64,000 nt of DNA from the NCBI GenBank assembly GCA_963726775.1, contig CAVSDL010000012.1, positions 149,040-213,039 on the forward strand, written 5' to 3'. This DNA comes from CAIWHR01 sp963726775 (GTDB lineage Bacteria > Pseudomonadota > Gammaproteobacteria > Burkholderiales > Casimicrobiaceae). The notes under the pieces are model-generated. The model had not been told where the DNA came from and ran no database searches. It saw nothing but the letters and a program-made list of their open reading frames with translations. A program made the translations under genes and the position numbers. This document shows positions 27,763-36,446 of this stretch, one piece after another. Numbering within the stretch: the stretch's first letter is position 1; each line of letters opens with the position of its first letter.

Positions 27763-28809
27763 ATGAAACGAACCTCGCCCTTCCGCGCTTCGGCATCGAC
27801 GATCGCGGCGCTTGCCATGATGCTGGGCACAACCGCCGCCTTCGCCGCCGAGGAACCCGTGCTCAATCTCTATTCGGCACGCCATTACCAGACCGACGAA
27901 GCGCTGTACGCCAACTTCACCAGGGCGACCGGCATCAGGATCAACCGCATCGAGGCCGGCGACGAGCAGTTGCTCGAGCGCATCCGGAACGAAGGCGCGC
28001 AGAGCCCCGCCGACATCCTGATGATCGTCGATGCCGCGCGTCTATGGTCGGCGCAGGACCAGGGACTGTTCCAGCCGGTGAAGACCAGGACGCTGGAGAG
28101 CCGGATCCCTGCGGCGCTGCGCGATCCGGAAGGGAACTGGTACGGTTTTTCCAGCCGCGCGCGGGTGATCGTCTACAGCAGGCAGTCCGTGAATCCGTCC
28201 GATGTGGCGACGTACGAGTCGCTCGCCGATGCGAAGAACCGGGGGAAGGTCTGCACGCGGTCGGGCAGCCATCCGTACAACCTGTCGCTGGTCGCGGCAC
28301 TGATTGCGCATCACGGCGAAGCGAAGACGGAGGAATGGGCGAAGGGCGTGGTCGCCAACATGGCGCGCAGCCCGCGCGGCGGCGACACCGACCAGATCAA
28401 GGCGGTGGCAGCCGGCGAATGCGGCGTCGCGCTTTCGAATACCTATTACTACGTGCGCCTGATGCGCTCGACGAAGCCCGAGGAGAAAGAGTGGGCGGCG
28501 AAGACCGGGCTCATCTGGCCGGACCAGGCAAGCTACGGCACGCACCTCAACGTCGCCGGGGCCGGCGTCCTCAAGCACGCGCCGCATCGGGACAACGCGG
28601 TGAAGTTTCTCGAGTATCTCGCCGGCGACGAGGCCCAGGCCTACTTCGCCAACGGCAATAACGAGTGGCCCGCCGTGAAGGGCGCGGTCGCGAGGAACGC
28701 GGAGCTGGAGTCGCTCGGCACGTTCAAGGCCGACGCGCTGCCCATCGCGACGCTGGGAAAGAACACGCCGGCGGCGCAGAAACTGCTCGACCGCGCCGGA
28801 TGGAAGTGA
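27763..28809 (+). CDS. fbpA: Fe(3+) ABC transporter, periplasmic substrate-binding protein
   Basis: A 348-residue precursor with a signal peptide ending about TTAAFAAEEP. The mature part starts LNLYSARHYQTDEALY, the hallmark of FbpA/FutA-type ferric-binding proteins. SNTYYYVRLM (Y228-Y230) supplies the tyrosine pair that binds Fe3+. It captures ferric iron in the periplasm for an inner-membrane permease (FbpB) and ATPase (FbpC). fbpB is on the opposite strand next door, and a likely fbpC is 27 kb away. Upstream are a perfect FNR-type box and a possible Fur site, suggesting control by oxygen and iron. The ATG at 27763 is chosen because the signal peptide begins there, not at the longer frame from 27694. 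Confidence 0.92.
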   Translation: MKRTSPFRASASTIAALAMMLGTTAAFAAEEPVLNLYSARHYQTDEALYANFTRATGIRINRIEAGDEQLLERIRNEGAQSPADILMIVDAARLWSAQDQGLFQPVKTRTLESRIPAALRDPEGNWYGFSSRARVIVYSRQSVNPSDVATYESLADAKNRGKVCTRSGSHPYNLSLVAALIAHHGEAKTEEWAKGVVANMARSPRGGDTDQIKAVAAGECGVALSNTYYYVRLMRSTKPEEKEWAAKTGLIWPDQASYGTHLNVAGAGVLKHAPHRDNAVKFLEYLAGDEAQAYFANGNNEWPAVKGAVARNAELESLGTFKADALPIATLGKNTPAAQKLLDRAGWK

Positions 28810-28858
28810 CGCAACCGCACGACCGTGCACGGCGATGCCGGGGCCGACCCGGCAACGC

Positions 28859-30538
28859 TCACCCGACGTGTCCCGTTGCCAGCGGCGTAGCGAGCGTGCC
28901 TTTCGGACGTGCCGCTCCCCGCCGCACGGCCCGCGCCAGGATGAGCAGCGGCAGCACGCCGACGGCCACGATCGCGAGCGACGGCAAGGCCGCCTCGGCG
29001 AGCCGCTCGTCCTTTGCCAGCGTGTACGTCTGGGTCGCCAGCGTGTCGAAATTGAATGGCCGCATCACCAGCGTGGCAGGCAACTCCTTCATCACATCGA
29101 CGAACACCAGCAGCGCGGCAGCGGCTGCGCTCCGCGCGAGCAGCGGCGCGTGCACGCGCAGCAGCGTGCCCGCGGTACCGGCGCCGAGGCCCCGCGCCGC
29201 CGCATCCATGTTCGGCGTGATTCGCGCGAAGCCCGGCTCGACGGCGTTCCAGGCGACGGCGAAATAGCGGACGAGATAAGCGTAGATCAGGGCGACGATC
29301 GTGCCGGTGAGCAACAGGCCGGTGCTGATTCCGAAAGTCTGCTGCGCGAAGCCCGCGAGCCACGCATCGGCGGCACCGACCGGCAGCAGGACGCCAACGG
29401 CCAGCACCGATCCCGGTACAGCATAGCCCAGCGCCAACAAGCGCGCGGTGCCGCGCGTCAATGCGCCAGGTGCCAGGCGCACGGCGTAGGCAACGACGAC
29501 GGCAAACACCACGGCGAGAAGCGCCGCGATTCCCGCGACGCGAAAGCTGTTCCATGCGAGTTCTGCGAAACGCGTGACGGGCAACTGCTCCGATTCCGAC
29601 ATCGCGAGCCGGGCGAGCAGCGCCACCGGCAGCATGAATCCGATGACAACCGGAGTGGCGCAGATCAGCGCCGCAGTCCACGCTCGCCAACCGGTGAGTT
29701 GCGCGCGCGACAGCGCCGGGCTGCGAGGCCGCGCGCCGCCGGCAACGCGCGCCGTGCCGCGCGACCAGCGCTCGAGCAGGATCGCACCGACGACGAACGC
29801 GAGCAATGCCGCCGACAGCTGCGCCGCGGCGACGCGATCGGACAGCGAAAACCAGGCACGGTAGATACCGGTCGTGAACGTGTCCACCGCGAAATAGGCG
29901 ACGGTGCCGTAATCGGCGAGCGTTTCCATCAGCGCCAACGCGATGCCGCCCGCGATCGCGGGACGCGCAAGGGGCAGATCGACGCGCCAGAAGGCCCGGC
30001 GCGCGCCCAGACCCATCGTGCGCGCCGCTTCGGCCAGCGATGCCGGGCGCTCCAGGAATGCGGTGCGCGCTAGCAGGTAGACATAGGGATACAGCACCGC
30101 GACGAACATTGCCGCCGCGCCGCCGAGCGACCGGATGTCGGGAAACCAGTAATCCCCATGGGACCAGCCCGTCACCCTTCGCAGTGCGGACTGCACGGGG
30201 CCGGCATACTCGAGCCAGTCCGTGTAGACATACGCCATCACATAGGCCGGCATCGCGAGCGGCAACAGCAACGCCCATTCGAAAAACCGGGCGCCGGGAA
30301 AGCGTCGATGCGTGACGAGCCAGGCGGCAACGGTCCCGCCGAAGGCGACGCCGGACCCGACCAGGGCGACGAGCGCCAGCGTGTTCGCGACGAATTCGGG
30401 AAGCACCGTCGCGGCGAGGTGCACCCAAACGCTGCCGTGTCCTGGCGCGAACCCGAGGCCCAGCACCGCGGCAACGGGCAGCGCACCCAGCGCGGCGAGC
30501 GCGACGGCGACCGCAGCCAGAGGCGGCACGCTACGCAT
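28859..30538 (-). CDS. fbpB: Fe(3+) ABC transporter permease (FbpB-like, fused two-domain)
   Basis: This 559-residue membrane protein has about twelve helices in two repeated halves. Each half carries an EAA-type coupling loop: LAEAARTMGLGARRAFWRV in the first and MDAAARGLGAGTAGTLLRVH in the second. This is the FbpB/ThiP arrangement, in which one chain forms the whole channel. It moves ferric iron delivered by FbpA. The start is placed at MRSVPPLAAV (30538), where the first helix begins; an upstream frame to 30610 adds a poor arginine-rich tail. The gene converges on fbpA with a 49-base gap and diverges from surE, so fbpA and fbpB cannot be one operon. No ATPase gene adjoins it. Confidence 0.88.
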   Translation of the reverse strand: MRSVPPLAAVAVALAALGALPVAAVLGLGFAPGHGSVWVHLAATVLPEFVANTLALVALVGSGVAFGGTVAAWLVTHRRFPGARFFEWALLLPLAMPAYVMAYVYTDWLEYAGPVQSALRRVTGWSHGDYWFPDIRSLGGAAAMFVAVLYPYVYLLARTAFLERPASLAEAARTMGLGARRAFWRVDLPLARPAIAGGIALALMETLADYGTVAYFAVDTFTTGIYRAWFSLSDRVAAAQLSAALLAFVVGAILLERWSRGTARVAGGARPRSPALSRAQLTGWRAWTAALICATPVVIGFMLPVALLARLAMSESEQLPVTRFAELAWNSFRVAGIAALLAVVFAVVVAYAVRLAPGALTRGTARLLALGYAVPGSVLAVGVLLPVGAADAWLAGFAQQTFGISTGLLLTGTIVALIYAYLVRYFAVAWNAVEPGFARITPNMDAAARGLGAGTAGTLLRVHAPLLARSAAAAALLVFVDVMKELPATLVMRPFNFDTLATQTYTLAKDERLAEAALPSLAIVAVGVLPLLILARAVRRGAARPKGTLATPLATGHVG

Positions 30539-30595
30539 CGCGCCGCCGCATCGCGGCGACCGTTCGCCGGCGGCAGTCCCTGCAATTCGGCATTC

Positions 30596-30654
30596 GGTGA
30601 TTATAGACACAGGCGCAATCGCGGAATGGCCACGTCGCGGCGGTTATAATCACC
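30596..30654. promoter_or_regulatory. Symmetric promoter region: 10-bp inverted repeat with TATAAT in both arms
   Basis: GGTGATTATA (30596-30605) and TATAATCACC (30645-30654) are perfect inverted repeats separated by 39 bases. The right arm contains TATAAT (30645-30650), 12 bases before the surE ATG. The left arm contains TATAAT on the minus strand, pointing at fbpB. Neither has a good -35 box, which suggests an activator or weak promoters. Confidence 0.5.
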
Positions 30655-30662
30655 TGATCCCG

Positions 30663-31403
30663 ATGCGCATCCTTCTCTGCAATGACGACGGCTACTTCGC
30701 GCCGGGCCTGGAGCGGCTTGCCGCCGCGCTGGCGCCGCATGCCGAAATCACGGTCGTTGCCCCGGAGCGTGATCGCAGCGGTGCGTCGAACTCGCTGACG
30801 CTCGACCGCCCGCTGACCGTGCGTCACGCGCCGAACGGCTTTCGCTTCGTCAATGGCACGCCGACCGATTGCGTGCACCTGGCGGTGACCGGGCTGCTCG
30901 AAGAGCTGCCGGACATGGTGATCTCGGGGATCAACCTCGGTGCCAACATGGGCGACGACACGATCTATTCCGGCACCGTCGCCGCTGCGACCGAGGGCTA
31001 CCTGCTCGGCATACCGTCGATCGCGATTTCGCTGGCGTCCAAGGCTGCTGCGCATTTCGAGACGGCGGCGGCAATCGCGGTCGAATTGCTCGATCGCCAT
31101 CGCGACAAGCCCCTCGGTGCGTGGCTGTTGAACGTCAACGTCCCCGACGTGCCGCGCGCAGAGCTCAACGGGTATCGCGTCACGCGGCTCGGCCGCCGGC
31201 ACAAGGCCGAGGACATGATCAAGACCAGGAGTCCGCGCGGCGAAACCGTGTACTGGGTCGGCGCCGCCGGTGCGGCGGCGGATGCCGGCGTCGGCACCGA
31301 CTTCCACGCCGTCGAACAGGGATATGTGTCGGTGACGCCGCTGCAGATCGACCTCACGAACCGCGATCAGATGCAGCCGGTCTCCGCCTGGCTCTCCCGG
31401 TGA
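30663..31403 (+). CDS. surE: 5'-nucleotidase SurE
   Basis: This 246-residue protein has the family start MRILLCNDDGYFAPG, with metal-binding D8 and D9, then the serine loop DRSGASNSLT and the block SGINLGANMGDDTIYSGTVAAA with a metal-binding Asn. SurE is a divalent-metal phosphatase acting on nucleoside 5'- and 3'-monophosphates and short polyphosphate, linked to stationary-phase survival. It leads the surE-pcm-nlpD-rpoS group. The TATAAT box lies only 12 bases before the ATG, so the transcript would have almost no leader. The longer frame from 30312 is antisense to fbpB and was rejected. Confidence 0.96.
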   Translation: MRILLCNDDGYFAPGLERLAAALAPHAEITVVAPERDRSGASNSLTLDRPLTVRHAPNGFRFVNGTPTDCVHLAVTGLLEELPDMVISGINLGANMGDDTIYSGTVAAATEGYLLGIPSIAISLASKAAAHFETAAAIAVELLDRHRDKPLGAWLLNVNVPDVPRAELNGYRVTRLGRRHKAEDMIKTRSPRGETVYWVGAAGAAADAGVGTDFHAVEQGYVSVTPLQIDLTNRDQMQPVSAWLSR

Positions 31404-31443
31404 CCGCGAGCGGAATGGCGATCATGCAGGCGGACAGCGCGTC

Positions 31444-32127
31444 ATGACGACGCGGGGCGAGCGGATGGCCGGCATCGGAATGACGTCCACAAGGACGCGC
31501 GCGCGCATGGTCGAGCGGCTGCGCGCCGATGGCATACGTGACGAAATCGTCCTCGCGGCGATGAACGCAGTGCCGCGCCACATCTTCGTCGACGAAGCGC
31601 TGGCCATACGCGCGTACGAAGACACCCCACTGCCGATCGGCAACGGGCAGACCATTTCGCAGCCGTGGGTCGTCGCGCGGATGACGGAGCTCGCGTGCAA
31701 CGGGCGCTCGCTCGAGAGCGTGCTGGAGGTCGGCACCGGCTGCGGCTACCAGACCGCGGTGCTGGCGCAGCTGGCAGGCGAGGTCTATTCGGTCGAACGG
31801 ATCGGCACGCTGGTCGCAAAGGCGCGTCGCAACCTGCAGTCGCTGGCGGTGAAGAACGTCCGGCTGATGCACGGCGACGGTTCGGCAGACCTCGGCGAGG
31901 AGCTGCAGGTCGACGCTATCGTGGTGACAGCGGGTGCGACGCACGTGCCCACCGCCCTGCTCAAGTACCTGAAACCCGGCGGACGCATGGTGCTGCCGCT
32001 GGCGCAACACGGCGAGCAGGGCGACGGCGTGCAGCGGCTGACCGTCATCGAACGAACGCCCGGCGGGTGCCGGGAGCAGACGTTCGATGCGGTAAGATTC
32101 GTGCCGTTGCTGCCCGGCCTCGCATGA
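31444..32127 (+). CDS. pcm: Protein-L-isoaspartate O-methyltransferase
   Basis: This 227-residue enzyme has VPRHIFVDEALAIRAYEDTP and LPIGNGQTISQPWVVARM, the substrate-recognition blocks of PCMT. The SAM-binding motif I is VLEVGTGCGYQTAVLAQL, followed by VYSVERI. It methylates isoaspartyl residues in aged proteins so that they can revert to aspartate, using S-adenosylmethionine, in the cytoplasm. The first ATG at 31444 precedes a short variable N-terminus; M8 is an alternative. It lies 40 bases after surE and 37 before nlpD, the usual stationary-phase order. Confidence 0.95.
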   Translation: MTTRGERMAGIGMTSTRTRARMVERLRADGIRDEIVLAAMNAVPRHIFVDEALAIRAYEDTPLPIGNGQTISQPWVVARMTELACNGRSLESVLEVGTGCGYQTAVLAQLAGEVYSVERIGTLVAKARRNLQSLAVKNVRLMHGDGSADLGEELQVDAIVVTAGATHVPTALLKYLKPGGRMVLPLAQHGEQGDGVQRLTVIERTPGGCREQTFDAVRFVPLLPGLA

Positions 32128-32164
32128 GGTCGCGCGCAGCGCTTGCGCTGCTGTAGGCTCCTGG

Positions 32165-33247
32165 ATGCCACCCTCCGCGTTATCCGTCCGTTCCATTTGC
32201 GTTCGTTCCGCATGGCGATCGCGGCTTGCCGCCGGCGCGCTGGCGCTGCTCGTCGCCGCCTGCGCGTCGCGCGCACCGGCCCCGGTCGAAGAGCGCGTCG
32301 TGCGTCCGCCGCGGCCGGCGCCCGCGTCCCCTCCGGCACCGGCACCAGCAATCGCTCCCGTGCCGACGGCCCCCCCGGCCGCTTTGGAACCGCGCTCGCT
32401 GTCGTACACGGTGAAGCGCGGCGATACGCTGTACAAGATCGCGCTTGACCACGGCCTCGATTACCGCGAACTCGCGGCCTGGAACGCGATCGAAAACGTG
32501 AACGTGATTCGCGAGGGCCAGGTGCTGCGCCTGGCGGTGCCGGGCGATCCCCCCGTGGCTGCGACGGCGAGCGACGCGGGCGTGACGACGGCGCCGCTGC
32601 CCAACGCGCCGCCCGTCATTGCCGGCGATGCGAATTTGGCGCCACCCGTGGCGCCGCCCGTCGTTCCCGGCTCACGCAATTCCGACAATTACAAGACGCA
32701 GCCGCAGGCGGTGAAGGAGCCGTATTCAGAGCAGGCGCTGCGCGATCTGCAACGCTCAACCGCACCTGCCGCATCGCGCGTGTCGGCAGTGACTCCAGAA
32801 TCGGCGCCACCTGCCCTCGTCCGCGCGGACCCCAGGCCCGAGGCAAAGCCGGCGATTGGGGCCGACGACGACGAGGAGAAGCTCGGCTGGATGTGGCCAT
32901 CCGCCGGCAAGCTCGTTACCGGTGTCTCCGAGAATCCCAACCTCAAGGGCATCGACATCGCCGGCATCGCAGGGCAGCCCGTGGTCGCGAGCGCAGCCGG
33001 AAAGGTGGTCTATGCCGGTACCGGCATCCGGGGTTACGGCAAGCTCGTCATCATCAAGCACAACGCGACCTATCTGTCGGCGTATGCGCACAATCGGGAC
33101 ATCCTGGTGAAGGAAGGTCAGCAGGTGGCAAAGGGCCAGAAGATCGCCGAGATGGGCAACACCGACGCCAATCAGGTGAAGCTGCATTTCGAGATCCGCA
33201 AGCAGGGCACGCCGATGGATCCGCTGAAGTATCTGCCGCCGGCATGA
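32165..33247 (+). CDS. nlpD: Lipoprotein NlpD, LysM and degenerate M23 domains
   Basis: A 360-residue precursor with signal sequence and lipobox LVAAC. A proline-rich linker precedes a LysM domain (SYTVKRGDTLYKIALDHG, about residues 79-125). After an Ala/Pro-rich linker comes a C-terminal M23/LytM domain ending PLKYLPPA. The catalytic HxxxD and HxH positions of active M23 enzymes read NLKGIDIAG and KLHFEIR, so two zinc ligands are missing, as in E. coli NlpD. That protein activates the amidase AmiC at the division site, and I infer the same here. The ATGA junction with rpoS couples the two genes; in E. coli the main rpoS promoter lies inside nlpD. Confidence 0.93.
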   Translation: MPPSALSVRSICVRSAWRSRLAAGALALLVAACASRAPAPVEERVVRPPRPAPASPPAPAPAIAPVPTAPPAALEPRSLSYTVKRGDTLYKIALDHGLDYRELAAWNAIENVNVIREGQVLRLAVPGDPPVAATASDAGVTTAPLPNAPPVIAGDANLAPPVAPPVVPGSRNSDNYKTQPQAVKEPYSEQALRDLQRSTAPAASRVSAVTPESAPPALVRADPRPEAKPAIGADDDEEKLGWMWPSAGKLVTGVSENPNLKGIDIAGIAGQPVVASAAGKVVYAGTGIRGYGKLVIIKHNATYLSAYAHNRDILVKEGQQVAKGQKIAEMGNTDANQVKLHFEIRKQGTPMDPLKYLPPA

Positions 33248-34269
33248 CGCCGCCGCGGCGCGCGCGCGGCGACACCGACCCCGAACTCCCCGGGATCGCG
33301 CACGCGGACGACGCGCTGCCGGAACGCGAGCCGGGGGCGCCGGTGGAGGACGTCGCGCGGGCGCCGGAACCCGATCGCTGGACAGGAGAGCTGGCGCTCG
33401 GCGAACCCGAGCCGGGCCTCTCGTCGGACTTCATCAACGACCTCACGCAAGTCTATTTCAACGAGATCAGCCAGCACACGCTGCTCAAGGCCGACGAGGA
33501 GCTGGCGCTCGCGCGGGCGATGGCGGGCGGCGACTTCGAGGCGCGCCAGAAGCTGATCGAGCGCAACCTGCGCCTCGTCGTCAGCATTGCCAAGCACTAT
33601 ACGAATCGCGGCCTCGCGCTTCCCGATCTGATCGAGGAGGGCAACCTCGGACTGATCCACGCGCTGGAGAAATTCGACGCCGAGCGCGGCTTCCGGTTCA
33701 CGACGTATGCGACGTGGTGGATCCGGCAGGCCGTCGAGCGCGCAATCATGAACCAGTCGCGGACGATCCGCCTGCCGGCGCACGTCGTCAAGGAGCTGAA
33801 CGTCGTGCTTCGCGCGCTGCGGCACCTCGAGATGCACGGCATGCCGCAAGGCCGCGAGGCATCGCTCGACGATGTCGCGCACCTGCTCGACAAACCGGTC
33901 GAGCACGTGCGCAAGGTGCTCCGGTACAACGAGCACGTGACGACCCTGGACGCGCCGCTCGATCGCAACGGCGGAGTGTCGATCGCCGACGGCGTCGCCG
34001 ACGAAGGTGCCCTTACCCCCGAGCTGCTGCTGCACAATACCGAGATCGAGGCCTGGGTGCGACAGTGGCTGGAAGAGCTGAACGAGCGCCAGCGCACCGT
34101 GATCGAGCGCCGCTACGGCTTCAACGGAAAAGACGTCGCGACGCTCGAGGAACTGGCCGGCGAACTCGGCGTGACGCGCGAGCGCGTGCGGCAGATCCAG
34201 GCCGAGGCGCTGGAGAAGATGCGGGCACGGCTCAAGCGGCGCGGACTCGACCGTGACGCGTTGCTGTAG
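33244..34269 (+). CDS. rpoS: RNA polymerase sigma factor RpoS
   Basis: A 341-residue sigma-70-family factor. After an acidic N-terminus of about 60 residues, region 1.2 (DLTQVYFNEISQHTLL) and region 2 (LIEEGNLGLIHALEKF, RGFRFTTYATWWIRQA) are followed by region 3 and region 4.2 (TLEELAGELGVTRERVRQIQ). Its place behind nlpD and its size identify RpoS rather than RpoD. It directs transcription in stationary phase and under stress. The ATG at 33244 overlaps the nlpD stop (ATGA). The gene converges on the transglutaminase gene with only 35 bases between stops and no strong terminator. Confidence 0.95.
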   Translation: MTPPRRARGDTDPELPGIAHADDALPEREPGAPVEDVARAPEPDRWTGELALGEPEPGLSSDFINDLTQVYFNEISQHTLLKADEELALARAMAGGDFEARQKLIERNLRLVVSIAKHYTNRGLALPDLIEEGNLGLIHALEKFDAERGFRFTTYATWWIRQAVERAIMNQSRTIRLPAHVVKELNVVLRALRHLEMHGMPQGREASLDDVAHLLDKPVEHVRKVLRYNEHVTTLDAPLDRNGGVSIADGVADEGALTPELLLHNTEIEAWVRQWLEELNERQRTVIERRYGFNGKDVATLEELAGELGVTRERVRQIQAEALEKMRARLKRRGLDRDALL

Positions 34270-34304
34270 CCGATCGAAACCGGGAACGTTTCCTGAAACA
34301 ACGC

Positions 34305-36446
34305 CTAGTTCGACACGGGCGCCGCGCGCAGGTCCGACGGAGCCGGCAGCATGTTGACCGCGTGGGCCAGCCGCCTGAGCGCCGGCGCCTGGTTCCGCCC
34401 GGGGCCGCCCGACGCGATCGCCGGACCATAGCGCAGCGCGGCATACGAATCGCCGATAACCCCGAACGCGACGACGAATTCCGGCCATCGCGCGGCCGCA
34501 CGCGCCGTATACTCGAGCGGTCCTTCGTGAGGCTGCCGCGGCAATCCGGCCTTGGCGAGGCGGGCGCATAGCGCATTCCACAGCACCAGGGCGCGGTCAC
34601 CGTGTCTTCGGCGCCACCAAGCCAGGAGCGCCAGCATCCCGGCTCCCCACAATCCGATCAGCAAGGCCGCCACCGTCGTGATCAGCGCGGGCGGGAGCGC
34701 GTCAATGTTCCAGTCCCGCCACAACGAACGCTGCTGCTCGCGGTTGAACCCGATGACGCGGCGGCGCCAGTCGTGGTTCATCGCGTCCCACGCAAGCTGC
34801 ATCCCCTTGAACCAGCCTTCGTCCAGCCGGGCGAGTAGCGGCACGAACTCGCTCGCGGGCAGCGCGCCGCCGAGACCGTTGGCAATCCGCGACGGGGATA
34901 CCGCTCCGGTGGGATCGTAACGGTGCCACTGCCCGTCGATGAGAGCCTCCGCCCAGGCGTGGGCGTCGGACTGGCGCACGATCATGTAACCACCGTTCGG
35001 ATTGGTCTCACCGCCCTGGTAGCCCGTGACGACGCGCGCGGGGATGCCCGCGGCGCGCAGCAGCACGACGAAGGCGCTCGCATAGTGCTCGCAGAATCCG
35101 ATCCGGCTGTCGAACAGAAAATCGTCGACGGGGTCGCGCCCGCGCAGCAAAGGGGGTTCCAGCGTGTAATAGAACGGTTCGGAGCGGAACCACTGCAGAA
35201 CGGAGTCGATGTAGTCGGCCGCATCCGGGTGTTGTTCGCGCAGCTCGCGGGCGAACGCCAGTGTCCGCGGGTTGCTGCGCTGACGTCCGGGCGGCAACTG
35301 GAGGTTGTCGGCGATATCGGCTTCGAGTTGTCGCGCTCCGCCGGCTGCGTACGCGGCGCCGAGCACCGACGTCTGCCGGTAGCGCAACGGCTGTGAAACC
35401 GGAGTGCGCGCAATCAGCCGCCGATCGCTCGTCATCACGGCGATCTCGTTCGCGCGGGTCACGCCGTCCGCATCCGAATCGGCCGTCGGCAGGTCCGCGG
35501 GCAGATCCAGCGCGAACAACCAGAGCTTCCAATGGGGCTCCAGCGTGACCGAATAGATGACCCGCTTCCCCACCGCCAGTCGAGGGGCGACGCCCGGCTG
35601 ACGGTCGATCATGGTCCACTCGCGGCCGTCGAACCGCGACAGCACGGGTCCTCGCCAGTAACGCTGTGCGCGCGGCGGATTCGGGGTTTCGAAATCGACG
35701 CGGAACGCGACCGCGTCCGACAGTGACAGCTGGCTTATCATCCCCGGCGCCATGCGATCCGACAGGCCGGAGCGCGCGGCGGTGTCGAGAGGAACGCCCC
35801 ACAGTGGGCCGGCGATCCGGGGGAACACCACGAACAGCATGGCCGCCAGCGGGATGCCCTGCAGGAAAAGCAGCAACGTCAGTCTTGCCGGCGCGGTCCA
35901 CGCCGACAGCGGCGCATGCCGCATCGACGGCTGCGCGAGCACTTGCAGGGTCGCGCCCAGCACCAGCAGCGCCGGAACCGCAGCCGCCGCCGCGAGCAGC
36001 GATTGGCTGGTGAAGAACGGCGTCAGTACCAGAAAGCTCGCGAGGCAGACGAGGAGCGTTCCGTCGCGCGCGCTCCGGGCCTCCAGGAACTTGACGCCCA
36101 CCAACACGAACAGAAACGCGACGCACGGTTCGCGGCCCAGGAAATATCCGAACGAACGCCGGATCAACAAACCGGCGGCGATGGCGAGCACCGCCAGCGC
36201 CCAGGACGGAATGCGCGCCGGCCGGGCGTCCGCTCGGCCCTGGTCACCGTGCAGGAGCAGGAAGCGCAGCGCGACGAGTGCGGCGCCGAAACCCGCGATC
36301 CATACGGGGACATAGGGAAATTGCGGCACCAGGACGCTGACGAGGAGCACCCCGAGCCACCGGACTTGCGCCACGGACAGCAGATCGGGAGTTGCGACGC
36401 CGGAACCGCGAGGCGTGAGGTCCGTCGCCGCAGGCATGGCGGTCAT
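34305..36446 (-). CDS. tgpA: TgpA-like transglutaminase membrane protein
   Basis: This 713-residue protein has six to seven N-terminal helices (DUF3488 part, about residues 25-205). A periplasmic transglutaminase-like domain follows, with the triad Cys in RIGFCEHYASAF, His in SDAHAWAEAL and Asp in WHRYDPTG, then a helix and a C-terminal cytoplasmic DUF4129-like tail. In Pseudomonas aeruginosa TgpA is an essential protein with this layout; its substrate is unknown. The ATG at 36446 overlaps the DUF58 stop (ATGA). With the DUF58 and MoxR genes upstream it forms the common MoxR-DUF58-TgpA unit. Confidence 0.9.
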   Translation of the reverse strand: MTAMPAATDLTPRGSGVATPDLLSVAQVRWLGVLLVSVLVPQFPYVPVWIAGFGAALVALRFLLLHGDQGRADARPARIPSWALAVLAIAAGLLIRRSFGYFLGREPCVAFLFVLVGVKFLEARSARDGTLLVCLASFLVLTPFFTSQSLLAAAAAVPALLVLGATLQVLAQPSMRHAPLSAWTAPARLTLLLFLQGIPLAAMLFVVFPRIAGPLWGVPLDTAARSGLSDRMAPGMISQLSLSDAVAFRVDFETPNPPRAQRYWRGPVLSRFDGREWTMIDRQPGVAPRLAVGKRVIYSVTLEPHWKLWLFALDLPADLPTADSDADGVTRANEIAVMTSDRRLIARTPVSQPLRYRQTSVLGAAYAAGGARQLEADIADNLQLPPGRQRSNPRTLAFARELREQHPDAADYIDSVLQWFRSEPFYYTLEPPLLRGRDPVDDFLFDSRIGFCEHYASAFVVLLRAAGIPARVVTGYQGGETNPNGGYMIVRQSDAHAWAEALIDGQWHRYDPTGAVSPSRIANGLGGALPASEFVPLLARLDEGWFKGMQLAWDAMNHDWRRRVIGFNREQQRSLWRDWNIDALPPALITTVAALLIGLWGAGMLALLAWWRRRHGDRALVLWNALCARLAKAGLPRQPHEGPLEYTARAAARWPEFVVAFGVIGDSYAALRYGPAIASGGPGRNQAPALRRLAHAVNMLPAPSDLRAAPVSN

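Noticed and set aside
28809..28859. GCCGGG/CCCGGC hairpin between fbpA and fbpB as terminator
   Set aside because: A 6-bp stem with no T-tract on either strand.
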